This document shows, one piece after another, positions 44,067 through 53,198 of a DNA stretch of 64,000 bases. The stretch lies in assembly GCF_016650635.1 (NCBI RefSeq), contig NZ_JAEKFI010000004.1, positions 310,001 to 374,000 on the forward strand, given 5' to 3'. Source of the stretch: Pseudomonas sp. TH43. Lineage in GTDB: Bacteria > Pseudomonadota > Gammaproteobacteria > Pseudomonadales > Pseudomonadaceae. The notes beneath the pieces are model-generated. The model did no database searches. It saw only the letters and a list, made by a program, of their open reading frames with translations, and was not told the DNA's origin. The translations under genes and the position numbers were made by a program. How positions within the stretch are numbered: the stretch's first letter is position 1; each line of letters starts with the position of its first letter.

Positions 44067-44348
44067 CCTCATCGGCAATGCCCCTTCGCCCCAAATCATT
44101 AACCAATAATGCAGCAGCACGTAGTAAAGCGGCGGATGTACATCCAGAGCCGTCAGTTGCCAGATTCGAGCGGGCGCTTCCCGCGCCAACAGCAAGCTAT
44201 AAGCCTCGTCGTACCAGATTCCTGGCTGCTCGATTGCATAGAGGCGCACCCACAACGCAAGAACAATCACACCCGCCAGTGCGAAGCGATCCAGCATGAC
44301 TGTCAGTGGGTATTCATTACGCAATAAACCAGCGGGCAAGCGCTTCAC
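44067..44348 (-). pseudogene. Truncated GT39-type (ArnT/PMT-like) glycosyltransferase
   Basis: The first ~94 codons encode the N-terminus of a membrane glycosyltransferase: a span (LAGVIVLALWVRLYAI), the PGIWYDEAYSLLLAR stretch with the catalytic-type Asp-Glu pair, and HPPLYYVLLHYWLMIWGE. Homology-like sequence stops near 44067 where the convergent FMN gene ends; the frame then runs antisense into that gene to 43812. Full-length enzymes have ~450-600 residues. GTG start overlaps the gtrA stop (GTGA), so it was once the third gene of the gtr operon. Confidence 0.75.
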
Positions 44349-44707
44349 ACGCGCTGCCCGCGAAACACCACGAATCTGAAAAAGACGTATCCCAACAACA
44401 GATTCAGTCCGGTAAAGGAAGCAACCGTCACCAGTCCTGGCCAGTTGAACGTATCCGCTAATAAACCCGTAGCAAAACTCACCCCGCCCATCATCGCGAT
44501 AAACAGCAGGTAGGTGAAAACACAGGTTCCAGGCTCAAAGGTGTAAAGCGCATTCACATAAAACGAAAACGCTGCGGCCACACAAAATGCCGCAAAGTTG
44601 CTCGCCGCTTGCGTCAACCCGACAGCGCTGCACAGTACGAAAAACACTTGCCAATGGATCAGGCCATCGGCAAGGCCAACGATCATCAGCGCAGAGAATC
44701 CTTTCAT
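44345..44707 (-). CDS. gtrA: GtrA-family flippase-like protein
   Basis: A 120-residue protein with four membrane spans. The sequence pattern MKGFSALMIVGLADGLIHWQVFFVL, NFAAFCVAAAFSFYVNALYTF and LLGYVFFRFVVFRG is that of GtrA, thought to flip bactoprenol-linked glucose across the inner membrane for O-antigen modification. Start ATG 44707 is chosen due to AAGGAG at proper spacing; a GTG two codons upstream is too close to it. Lies between gtrII-like and the truncated glycosyltransferase. Confidence 0.85.
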   Translation of the reverse strand: MKGFSALMIVGLADGLIHWQVFFVLCSAVGLTQAASNFAAFCVAAAFSFYVNALYTFEPGTCVFTYLLFIAMMGGVSFATGLLADTFNWPGLVTVASFTGLNLLLGYVFFRFVVFRGQRV

Positions 44708-44822
44708 CGCCACTCCTTGCCACCACCCAGTTGTCAGGCTTTGAAACTAAGGCAGGAGGCAGGTGCGGTCTACTGTCAGAAATTACAGGCGCAGGCCCTC
44801 TTCCGACGAATGGTCGTGAGCG

Positions 44823-46310
44823 CTACCAATGCAGAGAGTGAAGGCGCGGCGGCTCCTTCATCACAATGAATCCGTAATCGCCAATCAGATAAATCCGGTA
44901 ATACTGGCTCTCCACAAACGTCGGATAACCCAGGTAACCGACGTGCGTGGCATTGCGTCTTTCTCGCTCGGCAACCACGTTGGTGATGCCTGCGCGCGGC
45001 AAGTTTTCCGCAAGCAGGTAATAGTCGATATTGAGCAAATAACGCAGCACCGGCTGCTGTTTGAAAGTCGCCTGCGCACCGATCAACCAGTGATCGGAAT
45101 AACTCACCGACAGATAAATTCGCTTGGCGTCGCGCAGTTCCCGGTGCGCGGCGATGTCGTGGCTGAGGCTGTAAAGCGCATGGCTGGCGAAGGCTTTCTG
45201 CATCGTCATCACGCGACCGTAGGCGAAGGACAGCGACAGCGTTGCCAGCAGCGGGATCATCAGCAGCAAGGGCAATCGAGGGTGGAACGGTGCCAGGCCA
45301 TGAAGGGCGAGGTAGAACAGAAAAATCAGCAGTACACCGAAGCCCATCAGCGTGCGTGCGCCTTCGTTGAAATCACGAAATAGCAGGGTGATTCCGGGTA
45401 CCAGCAGGATGAGTACTGGCAGGGTCAGCAAGCCGATCGAGCTAAACCATAAACGCTGCTTCGGGTGCTTGTAGATTTGCCTGCCGATTCGCCACCCACC
45501 CACCAATGCACAGAGCACCAACCCAGCGAATATCCATGCGTAGCCACCCTGAAACAGCAATGCGACCTTTTCTGAAACCCGCCCGATATTGATGCCGAAC
45601 TGCAGCAACGGATTGGCGCTCCCGTTGAGCAACTCGCCGCGCCCGGATTCCATGAACGGGTAAGCGGTGACGGCATAAATCAGCACACCCAGAATCAGCT
45701 GCGCGAGTTTGCAGCCGAGCATTTCCAGCACATCGGTTCGACGGTCAATCGCCCGAATCAACTCTACTGCGCACAGCCCGATAAACACGTTGAGGCTGAT
45801 CTGATAAAGACCGATCGCCAGCGCCAGCAATGTCGCCGGGACCAGCCAACGCTGCACTCGGGATGAGCCTTGAAACGTAATGGCGTAAACCACCGCGACG
45901 AGGCTGAGCGCCATGCTCGGGCCGTCGTATTGGTAGGACAGATTCTGCAGCAGGAACGGGTTGTACCAGAGCGGCAACGGCACCAGGCAACAGGCCAGTG
46001 TCGGTTCGGCGAAGTAGTGAAAGGTCAGTCGCGTCAGGGCCAGGCTCATGGCCACAGTGGCGATCAACAGCGGCAGCGGAAAGATGTCCGGCGCGGCGCC
46101 CGTAAAAGTCAGCAGTTGATACAACCAATCGCTGAACAGCCGCCCCTGCCCGGCCCACGCATTACCGGCGGCCAGTGCGCGCCAGTTGTCGTCGATGTAG
46201 GGGAAGTCGGCGAGGATCAGCGGCAGAACGTACAGCGAAGTCGCGAGCAGAAAAAACAGCACGACCTGACGGCGGCCAAGTTCTCGCACGAGAAAATCGC
46301 TGATTCTCAT
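44823..46310 (-). CDS. GtrII-family glucosyltransferase-like membrane protein
   Basis: A 495-residue protein with ~10-11 hydrophobic spans. The N-terminal loop ILADFPYIDDNWRAL with Asp-Asp, and LWYNPFLLQNLSYQYDGPSMALS are typical of GtrII/O-antigen glucosyl transferases; the C-terminal ~110 residues are soluble and periplasmic (SVSYSDHWLIGAQATFKQQPVLRYLL). First gene of the gtrII-gtrA-GT39 set. A gtrB homologue is missing, so activity may depend on a gene elsewhere. Confidence 0.82.
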   Translation of the reverse strand: MRISDFLVRELGRRQVVLFFLLATSLYVLPLILADFPYIDDNWRALAAGNAWAGQGRLFSDWLYQLLTFTGAAPDIFPLPLLIATVAMSLALTRLTFHYFAEPTLACCLVPLPLWYNPFLLQNLSYQYDGPSMALSLVAVVYAITFQGSSRVQRWLVPATLLALAIGLYQISLNVFIGLCAVELIRAIDRRTDVLEMLGCKLAQLILGVLIYAVTAYPFMESGRGELLNGSANPLLQFGINIGRVSEKVALLFQGGYAWIFAGLVLCALVGGWRIGRQIYKHPKQRLWFSSIGLLTLPVLILLVPGITLLFRDFNEGARTLMGFGVLLIFLFYLALHGLAPFHPRLPLLLMIPLLATLSLSFAYGRVMTMQKAFASHALYSLSHDIAAHRELRDAKRIYLSVSYSDHWLIGAQATFKQQPVLRYLLNIDYYLLAENLPRAGITNVVAERERRNATHVGYLGYPTFVESQYYRIYLIGDYGFIVMKEPPRLHSLHW

Positions 46311-46418
46311 GGCCGCGCCTCGGGGTGGATATAAAGCTTTGAACCTGCTTCGCGGTTTTGTATCGGCCTATCAGACCGGTGGTTACTCGGGTCCCAGCAG
46401 TCGTTAGAGAGGCATACC

Positions 46419-46562
46419 CGTGGTGATTGCTTTACCTGTTGTGAATGCTTGGCCTGTTGTGAATGCTTGGCCTGTGGTGACTGCTTTACCTGTTGTGAAT
46501 GCTTTACCTGTTGTGACTGCTTGGCCTGTGGTGACTGCTTTACCTGTGGTGACTGCTTTACC
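46419..46562. repeat. Eight tandem 18-bp units
   Basis: Units of the form TGTGGTGACTGCTTTACC / TGTTGTGAATGCTTGGCC, 8 x 18 = 144 bp, ending exactly at a REPIN start. Two further units precede each of the next two REPINs (about 46766-46800 and 47024-47059). The array reads in frame as PVVNAL/PVVTAW repeats on the plus strand but lacks any other sign of a gene. Confidence 0.9.
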
Positions 46563-46563
46563 T

Positions 46564-47250
46564 GTGGCGAGGGGATTTATCCCCGCTCGGCTGCGCAGCA
46601 GTCGTAAAATCTGTGCGTGCGGTTTTCCAGTTAAACCGCGGTGGATGGTTTTAGGGCTGCTGCGCAACCCAACGGGGATAAATCCCCTCGCCACAGGTTT
46701 ACACAATCCTGATCTCTCGACCGGGGCTTTGTCGTTACAGCGCCTACCAATTAAGAAGCCGAACGTTGTGAATGCGTTACCTGTTGTGAATGCGTTACCT
46801 GTGGCGAGGGGATTTATCCCCGCTCGGCTGCGCAGCAGTCGTAAAGCCTGTGCGTGCGGTTTTTCAGTTAAATCGCGGTGGATGGTTTCAGGGCTGCTGC
46901 GCAACCCAACGGGGATAAATCCCCTCACCACAGGTTTTACACACATCCTGAGAGCCACAAAAAAGCCCCGATCTCTCGACCGGGGCTTTGTCGTTACAGC
47001 GCCTACCACTTAAGAAGCCGAACGTTGCGAATGCTTTACCTGTTGTGAATGCGTTACCTGTGGCGAGGGGATTTATCCCCGCTCGGCTGCGCAGCAGTCG
47101 TAAAACCTGTGCGTGCGGTTTTTCAGTTAAACCGCGGTGGATGGTTTTAGGGTTGCTGCGCAACCCAACGGGGATAAATCCCCTCACCACAGGTTTTACA
47201 CACATCCTGAGAGCCACAAAAAAGCCCCGATCTTTCGACCGGGGCTTTGT
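46564..47250. repeat. Tandem array of REPIN + permease-terminator units (237 and 259 bp)
   Basis: 131-bp REPINs start at 46564, 46801 and 47060 (steps 237 and 259). After each comes a copy of the permease terminator and 3' tail: CGGGGCTTTG at 46722, 46981 and 47240. The first copy has lost 22 bp, removing the left arm of the terminator hairpin. The third copy runs into the true permease terminator. Confidence 0.93.
47217..47249 (-). terminator. Terminator of the ProY-like permease gene
   Basis: AAAGCCCC / GGGGCTTT stem (loop GATCTTTCGACC) with a T-rich tail on the minus strand; duplicates lie at 46957-46989 and, broken, at ~46710-46730. Confidence 0.85.
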
Positions 47251-47271
47251 CGTTTCAGCGCTTAAAACTTA

Positions 47272-48690
47272 CTAAACCGAACGCGCCGTGCCTTGCGTCA
47301 CTTGGGTCGGTTGCAGCTTGAACACGTAGAACAACACCGTCAGCAGCACCAGGAACGCGGGCCCGACATACAGCGCCACGCGCGTGTCCGGGAAGTACGC
47401 CATCAGGCCGACCACCAGCACCAGGAATGCCAGCGCAAAGTACGAACTGACCGGGTACAGCCACATCTTGTACTTGAGTGCCGCACGCTCGCTGACGCTC
47501 AGGCCTTTGCGGAATTTCAGTTGGGCCAGCAGGATCATTACCCAGGTCCAGATCGCGCCGAAAGTGGCAATCGAGGTCACCCAGACAAAGACTTTTTCCG
47601 GCACCAGATAATTCAGCAGCACGCCCAGCAGCAGCGCGGCGATCGACAGCAACAGCGCACGACGTGGCACACCGTTGTTCGAGGTCTTGGCGAAACCGGC
47701 TGGCGCCTGACCGTTCTGCGCCAGGCTGTAGAGCATGCGCCCGGTGCTGAAGATGCCGCCGTTGCACGACGACAGCGCCGCCGTGATCACTACGAAGTTG
47801 ATGATGCCGGCAGCGGTCTTGATGCCCAGACGCTCAAAGGTCATCACGAACGGGCTGCCCTGCGTACCGATCTCGTTCCACGGGTAGATCGACAGAATCA
47901 CGAACAGTGCGCCGACGTAGAACAGCAGAATCCGCCAGAACACCGAGCCGATCGCATTGGGAATGGTTTTCTGCGGGTTCTTCGCTTCGCCGGCAGTCAG
48001 GCCGATCATCTCGACACCGAGGTAGGCGAACATGACCATTTGCAGCGACATCAGCACACCGGTCACACCGTTGGGCATAAAGCCGCCGTGGGCCCACAGG
48101 TTGGAAATGCCCAGCGCGACGCCATCGTTGCCGAAACCGAAAGCGATGATGCCGACGCCGCCAATGACCATGGCAATGATGGTGACGATCTTGATCAGCG
48201 CGAACCAGAACTCGAACTCACCAAAGGCTTTCACCGCGATCAGGTTGATCGAGCCCATGCTGACCAGCGCCGCGAGGGCCCAGATCCAGCGCGGTACATC
48301 GGGGAACCAGATGCCCATGTACACGGCCACCGCGGTGATTTCCGCGACGCAGGTCACCAGCCACAGGAACCAGTAGTTCCAGCCAGTGAGAAAACCCGCC
48401 AATGGGCCAAGGTAGTCTTGCGCGTAGCGGCCGAACGAACCGGCCACCGGGTTGTGCACGGCCATTTCGCCGAGGGCGCGCATGATCACCAGGATCGCCA
48501 GGCCACCCAGAATGTAGGAAATCATGATCGCCGGGCCGGCCATTTCAATGGCTTTGGCCGAACCTAAGAACAGACCGACGCCGATACAGGCACCGAGCGC
48601 CATCAGGCGAATATGCCGTTCGCCGAGTTCGCGTTTAAGCGGACCGCCCTGAGCGGTGTCGCCGTGAGGCAGGTGATTGCCGACTGGCAT
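47272..48690 (-). CDS. Amino acid permease, ProY-like (AAT family)
   Basis: A 472-residue, 12-span secondary importer of the APC superfamily. Signature GPLKRELGERHIRLMALGACIGVGLFLGSAKAIEMAGPA (residues ~16-54), ALGEMAVHNPVAGSFGRYA and GEAKNPQKTIPNAIGSVFWRI are shared with ProY (proline) and related GABA/aromatic permeases; NLWAHGGF and IYPWNEIGTQGSPFV are close to ProY. Substrate is not certain. The end of the gene and its terminator were the source of the repeats at 46564-47250. Confidence 0.9.
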   Translation of the reverse strand: MPVGNHLPHGDTAQGGPLKRELGERHIRLMALGACIGVGLFLGSAKAIEMAGPAIMISYILGGLAILVIMRALGEMAVHNPVAGSFGRYAQDYLGPLAGFLTGWNYWFLWLVTCVAEITAVAVYMGIWFPDVPRWIWALAALVSMGSINLIAVKAFGEFEFWFALIKIVTIIAMVIGGVGIIAFGFGNDGVALGISNLWAHGGFMPNGVTGVLMSLQMVMFAYLGVEMIGLTAGEAKNPQKTIPNAIGSVFWRILLFYVGALFVILSIYPWNEIGTQGSPFVMTFERLGIKTAAGIINFVVITAALSSCNGGIFSTGRMLYSLAQNGQAPAGFAKTSNNGVPRRALLLSIAALLLGVLLNYLVPEKVFVWVTSIATFGAIWTWVMILLAQLKFRKGLSVSERAALKYKMWLYPVSSYFALAFLVLVVGLMAYFPDTRVALYVGPAFLVLLTVLFYVFKLQPTQVTQGTARSV

Positions 48691-49317
48691 GGGGGTGCAA
48701 CCTCGTCTTGTTATTGGATATGACCACCGAGTGTCGCAGCGGTGGCGGATAAGCCTTGGCTGCCGTGAAACCGCGCCGGCCTCGTGGGCGAACGCGTCTT
48801 GTAGGACAAAACCTGCAAGATCAGCGGGGCGTGCAGTATAAAAAGCCTTGGGCAGGGCTTTTCACTCTATAAACCACAACATTCAGCGACAACTCTCGGC
48901 AAAAGCCCGGTTTACGGAGAGGCATTACCTGCGTTTCGTAGGAATATTCGCCGCCGAAAAAGGCGCCGAGTATTGCACAGCATTGGTGCACCGTCATGTC
49001 CCTGCTTTGCAAGCATTGACCGTTGGAAAGCTCTATCCCGGCCACTTCCAGCCTTAACTCACTCGCTATGCAGATGAACTCCAGTGGCGAGGGGATTTAT
49101 CCCCGTGCGGCTGCGCAGCAGTCGCAAAACCAGTCACCGCGGTGTGTCAGACAAACTGCGGTGACTGGTTTTGGGGCCGCTTCGCAGCCCAACGGGGATA
49201 AATCCCCTCGCCACAGGTCCTTCATTCACTTCAGAAATTTCCTTCAGGCATTGCAGATCCGAGTGGGATGACCTGGCACTAGTCTTGTTGTGTGATCAAT
49301 CAATGCAAGGAAGCAAC
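48691..49317. other. Intergenic region with hairpin and REPIN, upstream of RAYT
   Basis: About 630 bases without a supported gene. It contains the permease promoter region, a small hairpin AAAAGCC-TTGGGCA-GGCTTTT at 48841-48862, and the REPIN at 49084-49214. ORFs at 48821-49045 (minus) and 48848-49057 (plus) overlap each other and show no domain. Confidence 0.5.
49084..49214. repeat. 131-bp REPIN flanking RAYT, left
   Basis: GTGGCGAGGGGATTTATCCC ... GGGATAAATCCCCTCGCCAC; inner palindrome ACCAGTCACCGC / GCGGTGACTGGT. It differs from the right-hand copy by only two bases by eye. Confidence 0.95.
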
Positions 49318-49776
49318 ATGACCGTCCAACCCAACTCCCACCGTCTGCGCCAAGGCCGGTTCTCCGAAACTGGCCGCGCCTACTTCATCACCTCAGTCAT
49401 TCACGACCGCCAACCCGTTTTTGCAGACTGGCAAACAGGCCGACTTCTGGTGACAGAGCTTCGCAAGGCGCATGACCAAGGCTGCGTAGAGTCCATCGCA
49501 TGGGTGGTGATGCCTGATCATTTCCATTGGTTGATGCAGTTGCAAAGCGGCACGCTTGCCGAGGTCATTGGTGCAATAAAAGCGCGCTGCACTCAGGCCG
49601 TTAATCATAAGACCGGACGCGAAGGGCCGTTGTGGCAGAGCGGCTTTTACGACCGTGCGATTCGTGATGATGAAGATCTGCTCCCTTTCACCCGGTATAT
49701 CGTGGCCAACCCATTACGGGCTGGTCTGGTTGAAAACATCGGCGACTACCCGCTCTGGGATGCCTGCTGGCTCTAA
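49318..49776 (+). mobile_element. RAYT: REP-associated tyrosine transposase (Y1/IS200-like)
   Basis: A 152-residue HUH-type nuclease. It starts RLRQGRFSETGRAYFITSVIHDRQPVF, contains the HUH motif in VVMPDHFHWLMQL (residues ~62-74), and the C-terminal catalytic-tyrosine helix RYIVANPLRAGLVENI (~126-141). Start ATG 49318 follows CAAGGAAGCAAC. RAYTs are vertically inherited single-copy transposases thought to mobilise REP/REPIN sequences; two nearly identical 131-bp REPINs bracket this gene (49084-49214 and 49804-49934), marking that family as its likely partner. Confidence 0.93.
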
Positions 49777-49803
49777 CCCCGATTTCAATGGTTTAGATAC
49801 CCT

Positions 49804-49934
49804 GTGGCGAGGGGATTTATCCCCGTTCGGCTGCGCAGCAGTCGCAAAACCAGTCACCGCGGTGTGTCAGACAAACTGCAGTGACTGGTTTTGGGGCCGC
49901 TTCGCAGCCCAACGGGGATAAATCCCCTCGCCAC
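49804..49934. repeat. 131-bp REPIN flanking RAYT, right
   Basis: Same sequence and orientation as 49084-49214, 720 bases apart. The remaining bases to 50069 hold no gene and should contain the promoter of the following gene. Confidence 0.95.
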
Positions 49935-50069
49935 AAAATCTCCGAAGCTCAAAGCCATCTGCTCTGCTTCCAGATTTATTCAGTACTTCCCCAGCCCCAA
50001 CCCTTCACAATTTTTTCACCAGCGCCAACCACCGTCTAAGCTTCAGACAAGTCCGATCAATCTGCGTGA

Positions 50070-53000
50070 ATGGATCAATCGACTATGGGCGCTTTGTGGC
50101 AAACCGATTCGAGTAAATCTGTGGTTCCAACTGAACGTGTGGATCAAGCGCCTGTCCCCAAAAAACCACGTCGTAATCGGCATGGCTGGAAGGCTTTCTG
50201 GTTGTTGCTGCTGATTATCGCGATCGTGATCGGTATGGGCGCGGCCAAAGAAATGCGCACCTCGCGTTTTCAGTCCGCTGAAGTCAGCAAATACGCCGCC
50301 TCACTGACCTACAAACTGGAACCTGGCCCCAGTGAAGCGATTCACTACCCCGGCAACGGCCCGTTCGATTTGCGCCTGGGTTACAGCTCCCTCGATGAAT
50401 TTCTGCCGCGTCTGCTCAAGCGCAATTATGTGATTACCGAGCAGACACGCTTTTCCCCTGCCCTGCTCAGCTACACCGACAAAGGCCTGTTCGTACCCTA
50501 TTCGGAAAAAATTCAGGCCGGCCTGACCATCACCGACTGCCGCGCCGCGCCGCTGTACAAATACAACTATCCGCAACAACTGTATTCCAGCTTCGCGGCA
50601 ATCCCGCCCGTGGTGGTCAACAGCCTGTTATTCATTGAAAACCGCTTTCTGCTGGATCCCAAACAGCCTCGCGCCAACCCTGCGGTGGACTGGCCACGCT
50701 TCGGCATGGCGGCCTGGTCGCAAGTGGCGAAGTTGCTGCATTTGCCCGGCCAGTCGGCGGGCGGCAGCACGCTGGCGACACAACTGGAGAAGTATCGCCA
50801 CTCACCGGATGGCCTGACGGTTTCCGGCGCCGAGAAGATCCGCCAGATGATTTCCGCCAGCGTGCGTGCATACCAGGACGGCCCGGACACCCTCGGCGCG
50901 CGGCAGAACATCGTCCGCGATTACCTCAACAGTGTGCCGCTGTCCGCAGTGCCGGGGCATGGCGAAGTGCACGGCATGGCCGAAGGTTTGCGCGTCTGGT
51001 ACGGCAGCGATTTCAACAAGGCCAACGAACAGCTGAACAGTCCGGCCACCGACCCGAAAACCATGGCCGACAAAGGCCTCGCGCTGCGCGAAATGCTCTC
51101 GCTGATGATCGCCCAGCGCCGCCCTTCGCATTACCTGACCAAGGGTCGCGAAGAACTCGCCGACCTCACCGACAGCCACTTGCGCCTGCTCAAGCAGAAC
51201 GGCGTCATCGACAGCGCACTGGCCGATGCCGCGCTGGCCAGCAAGGTCACTTATCGCGACTGGCAAACTCAACCAACCATTCAGCCAATCGAAACCAATA
51301 AAGGCATCAGCGTCGCCCGCAGCCGCTTGGCAACGATGCTCAACCGCCCGCTGTACGACCTCGACCGCCTCGACCTGTCCGCCACCAGCACCCTGCAAGG
51401 CGACCTGCAAATGCAGGCCACCGAGTACCTGAAAAAACTTGCCGACCCGGCCTTTGCCGCGCAGATCGGTTTGATGGGCGAACGTCTGCTGACCCCGACC
51501 AGCACCACTCAAGTGCGCTACAGCTTCACCCTGTTCGAGCTGACCCCGGACGGCTCGCGCGTGCGCATTCAGACCGACAGCACCGACCAGCCGTTCGACA
51601 TCAATGAAGGCAGCAAACTCGAACTCGGCTCCACGGCGAAAATGCGCGTGCTGACCACCTACCTGCAAATCATCTCCGAGCTGCACGATAAATACGCCGG
51701 CATGAGCGTGCCGGAACTGAAGAAAGTCGACGTGCCGGATCAGGATCGCCTGAGCCAGTGGGTCATTGATTATCTGGTGCAGAACAAGGATCGCGATCTG
51801 TCGAAAATGCTCGGCGCCGCGCTCGACCGTAAATACTCGGCCAGCCCCGGCGAAGCGTTTTTCACCGGCGGCGGGCTGCACGTGTTCCACAACTTCCGCA
51901 AGGAAGACAACGGCCGCATGCCGAGCCTGCGCGATGCTTTGCGTGAGTCGATCAACCTGCCGTTCATTCGCCTGATGCGCGACGTGGTGCGCTACGTCAC
52001 CTATTCCGGCCCCAACAGCAGCGCCGAACTGCTCAAGGACGATCGCGATCCACGCCGTCAGGAATACCTGGCCAATTTCGCGGATCGCGAAGGCACCTCG
52101 TTCCTGCTCAAGTTCTGGAAAAAGTACAAAAACAAGGACACCCAGGCGCGCCTGGAAACCTTCCTCGACAGCATGCGCCCGACCCCGATCCGCATGGCCG
52201 CCGTGCACCGTTATCTGTTGCCGGATGCCACTCAGGAAGACTTCAACACTTTCGTGCGCGCACACCTCAAAGGCGCCAAGCTCACTGAAAAACTCACCGA
52301 TGATCGGCTGATCCGCCTCTACGACTCCTATGGCCCCGGCAGCTACGACCTGCCCGATCAGGGCTTCATCGCCAAGGTTCACCCGCTCGATCTGTGGCTG
52401 ATGGGCTACTTGCTGCACAACCCTGACGCGACTTTCAGCCAGATCGTCAAAGCCAGCCAGTTCGAGCGTCAGGAGGTGTATAGCTGGCTGTTCAAGAGCA
52501 AGCACAAAGGCGCCCGTGACAGCCGCATTCGCACCATGCTCGAAATCGAAGCGTTCCTTGAGATTCATCAACGCTGGCAGAAAGTCGGTTATCCGTTCGA
52601 CCACCTGGTGCCATCGCTGGCGACCGCGATCGGCAGCTCCGGTGATCGTCCGGCGGCGCTCGCCGAGCTGATCGGCACCATCCTCAACGACGGCGTGCGC
52701 ATGCCGACCCTGCGCATCGACAGCCTGCACTTTGCTGCCGGCACACCGTACGAAACCCGCGTGACCAATGACCCGCATGTCGGCAAACGGGTGATGCCGT
52801 CCGAAGTAGCCACGGCCATGCGCGAGGCGCTTTCGCAAGTGGTCGATTCCGGCACGGCCAAGCGCGTCTCCGGCAGTTTCAAGACCGCCGACGGCACTCC
52901 GCTGATCATGGGCGGCAAGACGGGCACAGGGGATAACCGCATCGAAGCCATCGGCTCGGGCGGGCGGATTCTCAGTTCGAAGTCGATCAACCGCACCGCG

Positions 53001-53198
53001 ACTTTCGTGTTCTATATCGGCGATCACCACTTCGGCACACTGACGGCGTTCGTGCCGGGCCGCTCGGCAGAGAACTTCAAGTTCACCTCGGCACTGCCAG
53101 TGCAGGTGCTCAAAGGCATGGCGCCGATCCTGTCGCCATACCTGCAACCGGATTCACATACCCAGTGCGAGGCGCCCGTCGTCGCCCAGCGCAACTGA
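50070..53198 (+). CDS. Bifunctional penicillin-binding protein-like transglycosylase
   Basis: A 1042-residue inner-membrane protein. Cytoplasmic basic tail, one span (residues ~43-58), a glycosyltransferase-51-like domain with catalytic Glu190 in LLFIENRFLLDP and QSAGGSTLATQLEKYR, then a transpeptidase-like domain with SxxK at Ser521 (LGSTAKMRVL) and the KTG triad at 950-952 (MGGKTGTGD). It would polymerise and cross-link peptidoglycan. It is longer than PBP1a/1c, with a ~150-residue linker before the transpeptidase part and unusual active-site spacing, so a specialised role is possible. Stands alone. Confidence 0.82.
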   Translation: MDQSTMGALWQTDSSKSVVPTERVDQAPVPKKPRRNRHGWKAFWLLLLIIAIVIGMGAAKEMRTSRFQSAEVSKYAASLTYKLEPGPSEAIHYPGNGPFDLRLGYSSLDEFLPRLLKRNYVITEQTRFSPALLSYTDKGLFVPYSEKIQAGLTITDCRAAPLYKYNYPQQLYSSFAAIPPVVVNSLLFIENRFLLDPKQPRANPAVDWPRFGMAAWSQVAKLLHLPGQSAGGSTLATQLEKYRHSPDGLTVSGAEKIRQMISASVRAYQDGPDTLGARQNIVRDYLNSVPLSAVPGHGEVHGMAEGLRVWYGSDFNKANEQLNSPATDPKTMADKGLALREMLSLMIAQRRPSHYLTKGREELADLTDSHLRLLKQNGVIDSALADAALASKVTYRDWQTQPTIQPIETNKGISVARSRLATMLNRPLYDLDRLDLSATSTLQGDLQMQATEYLKKLADPAFAAQIGLMGERLLTPTSTTQVRYSFTLFELTPDGSRVRIQTDSTDQPFDINEGSKLELGSTAKMRVLTTYLQIISELHDKYAGMSVPELKKVDVPDQDRLSQWVIDYLVQNKDRDLSKMLGAALDRKYSASPGEAFFTGGGLHVFHNFRKEDNGRMPSLRDALRESINLPFIRLMRDVVRYVTYSGPNSSAELLKDDRDPRRQEYLANFADREGTSFLLKFWKKYKNKDTQARLETFLDSMRPTPIRMAAVHRYLLPDATQEDFNTFVRAHLKGAKLTEKLTDDRLIRLYDSYGPGSYDLPDQGFIAKVHPLDLWLMGYLLHNPDATFSQIVKASQFERQEVYSWLFKSKHKGARDSRIRTMLEIEAFLEIHQRWQKVGYPFDHLVPSLATAIGSSGDRPAALAELIGTILNDGVRMPTLRIDSLHFAAGTPYETRVTNDPHVGKRVMPSEVATAMREALSQVVDSGTAKRVSGSFKTADGTPLIMGGKTGTGDNRIEAIGSGGRILSSKSINRTATFVFYIGDHHFGTLTAFVPGRSAENFKFTSALPVQVLKGMAPILSPYLQPDSHTQCEAPVVAQRN

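Noticed and set aside
46419..46562. Possible CRISPR or iteron-type origin
   Set aside because: 18-bp units are directly contiguous with no spacers; no replication gene is nearby.
46404..47275. Plus and minus ORFs coding for PVVNAL-type repeats and REPIN translations
   Set aside because: They arise from the 18-bp and REPIN repeats; no ribosome site, domain or conservation sign.
47293..48567. 424-codon ORF antisense to the permease
   Set aside because: Extremely His/Gln/Arg-rich peptide, typical of the antisense of a membrane-protein gene.
48821..49057. Small ORFs on both strands between the permease and RAYT
   Set aside because: They overlap one another, include a hairpin, and have no recognisable features.
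50802..53147. 781-codon ORF antisense to the penicillin-binding protein gene
   Set aside because: Compositional shadow (His/Val/Ala-rich, no domain) of a clear coding gene.
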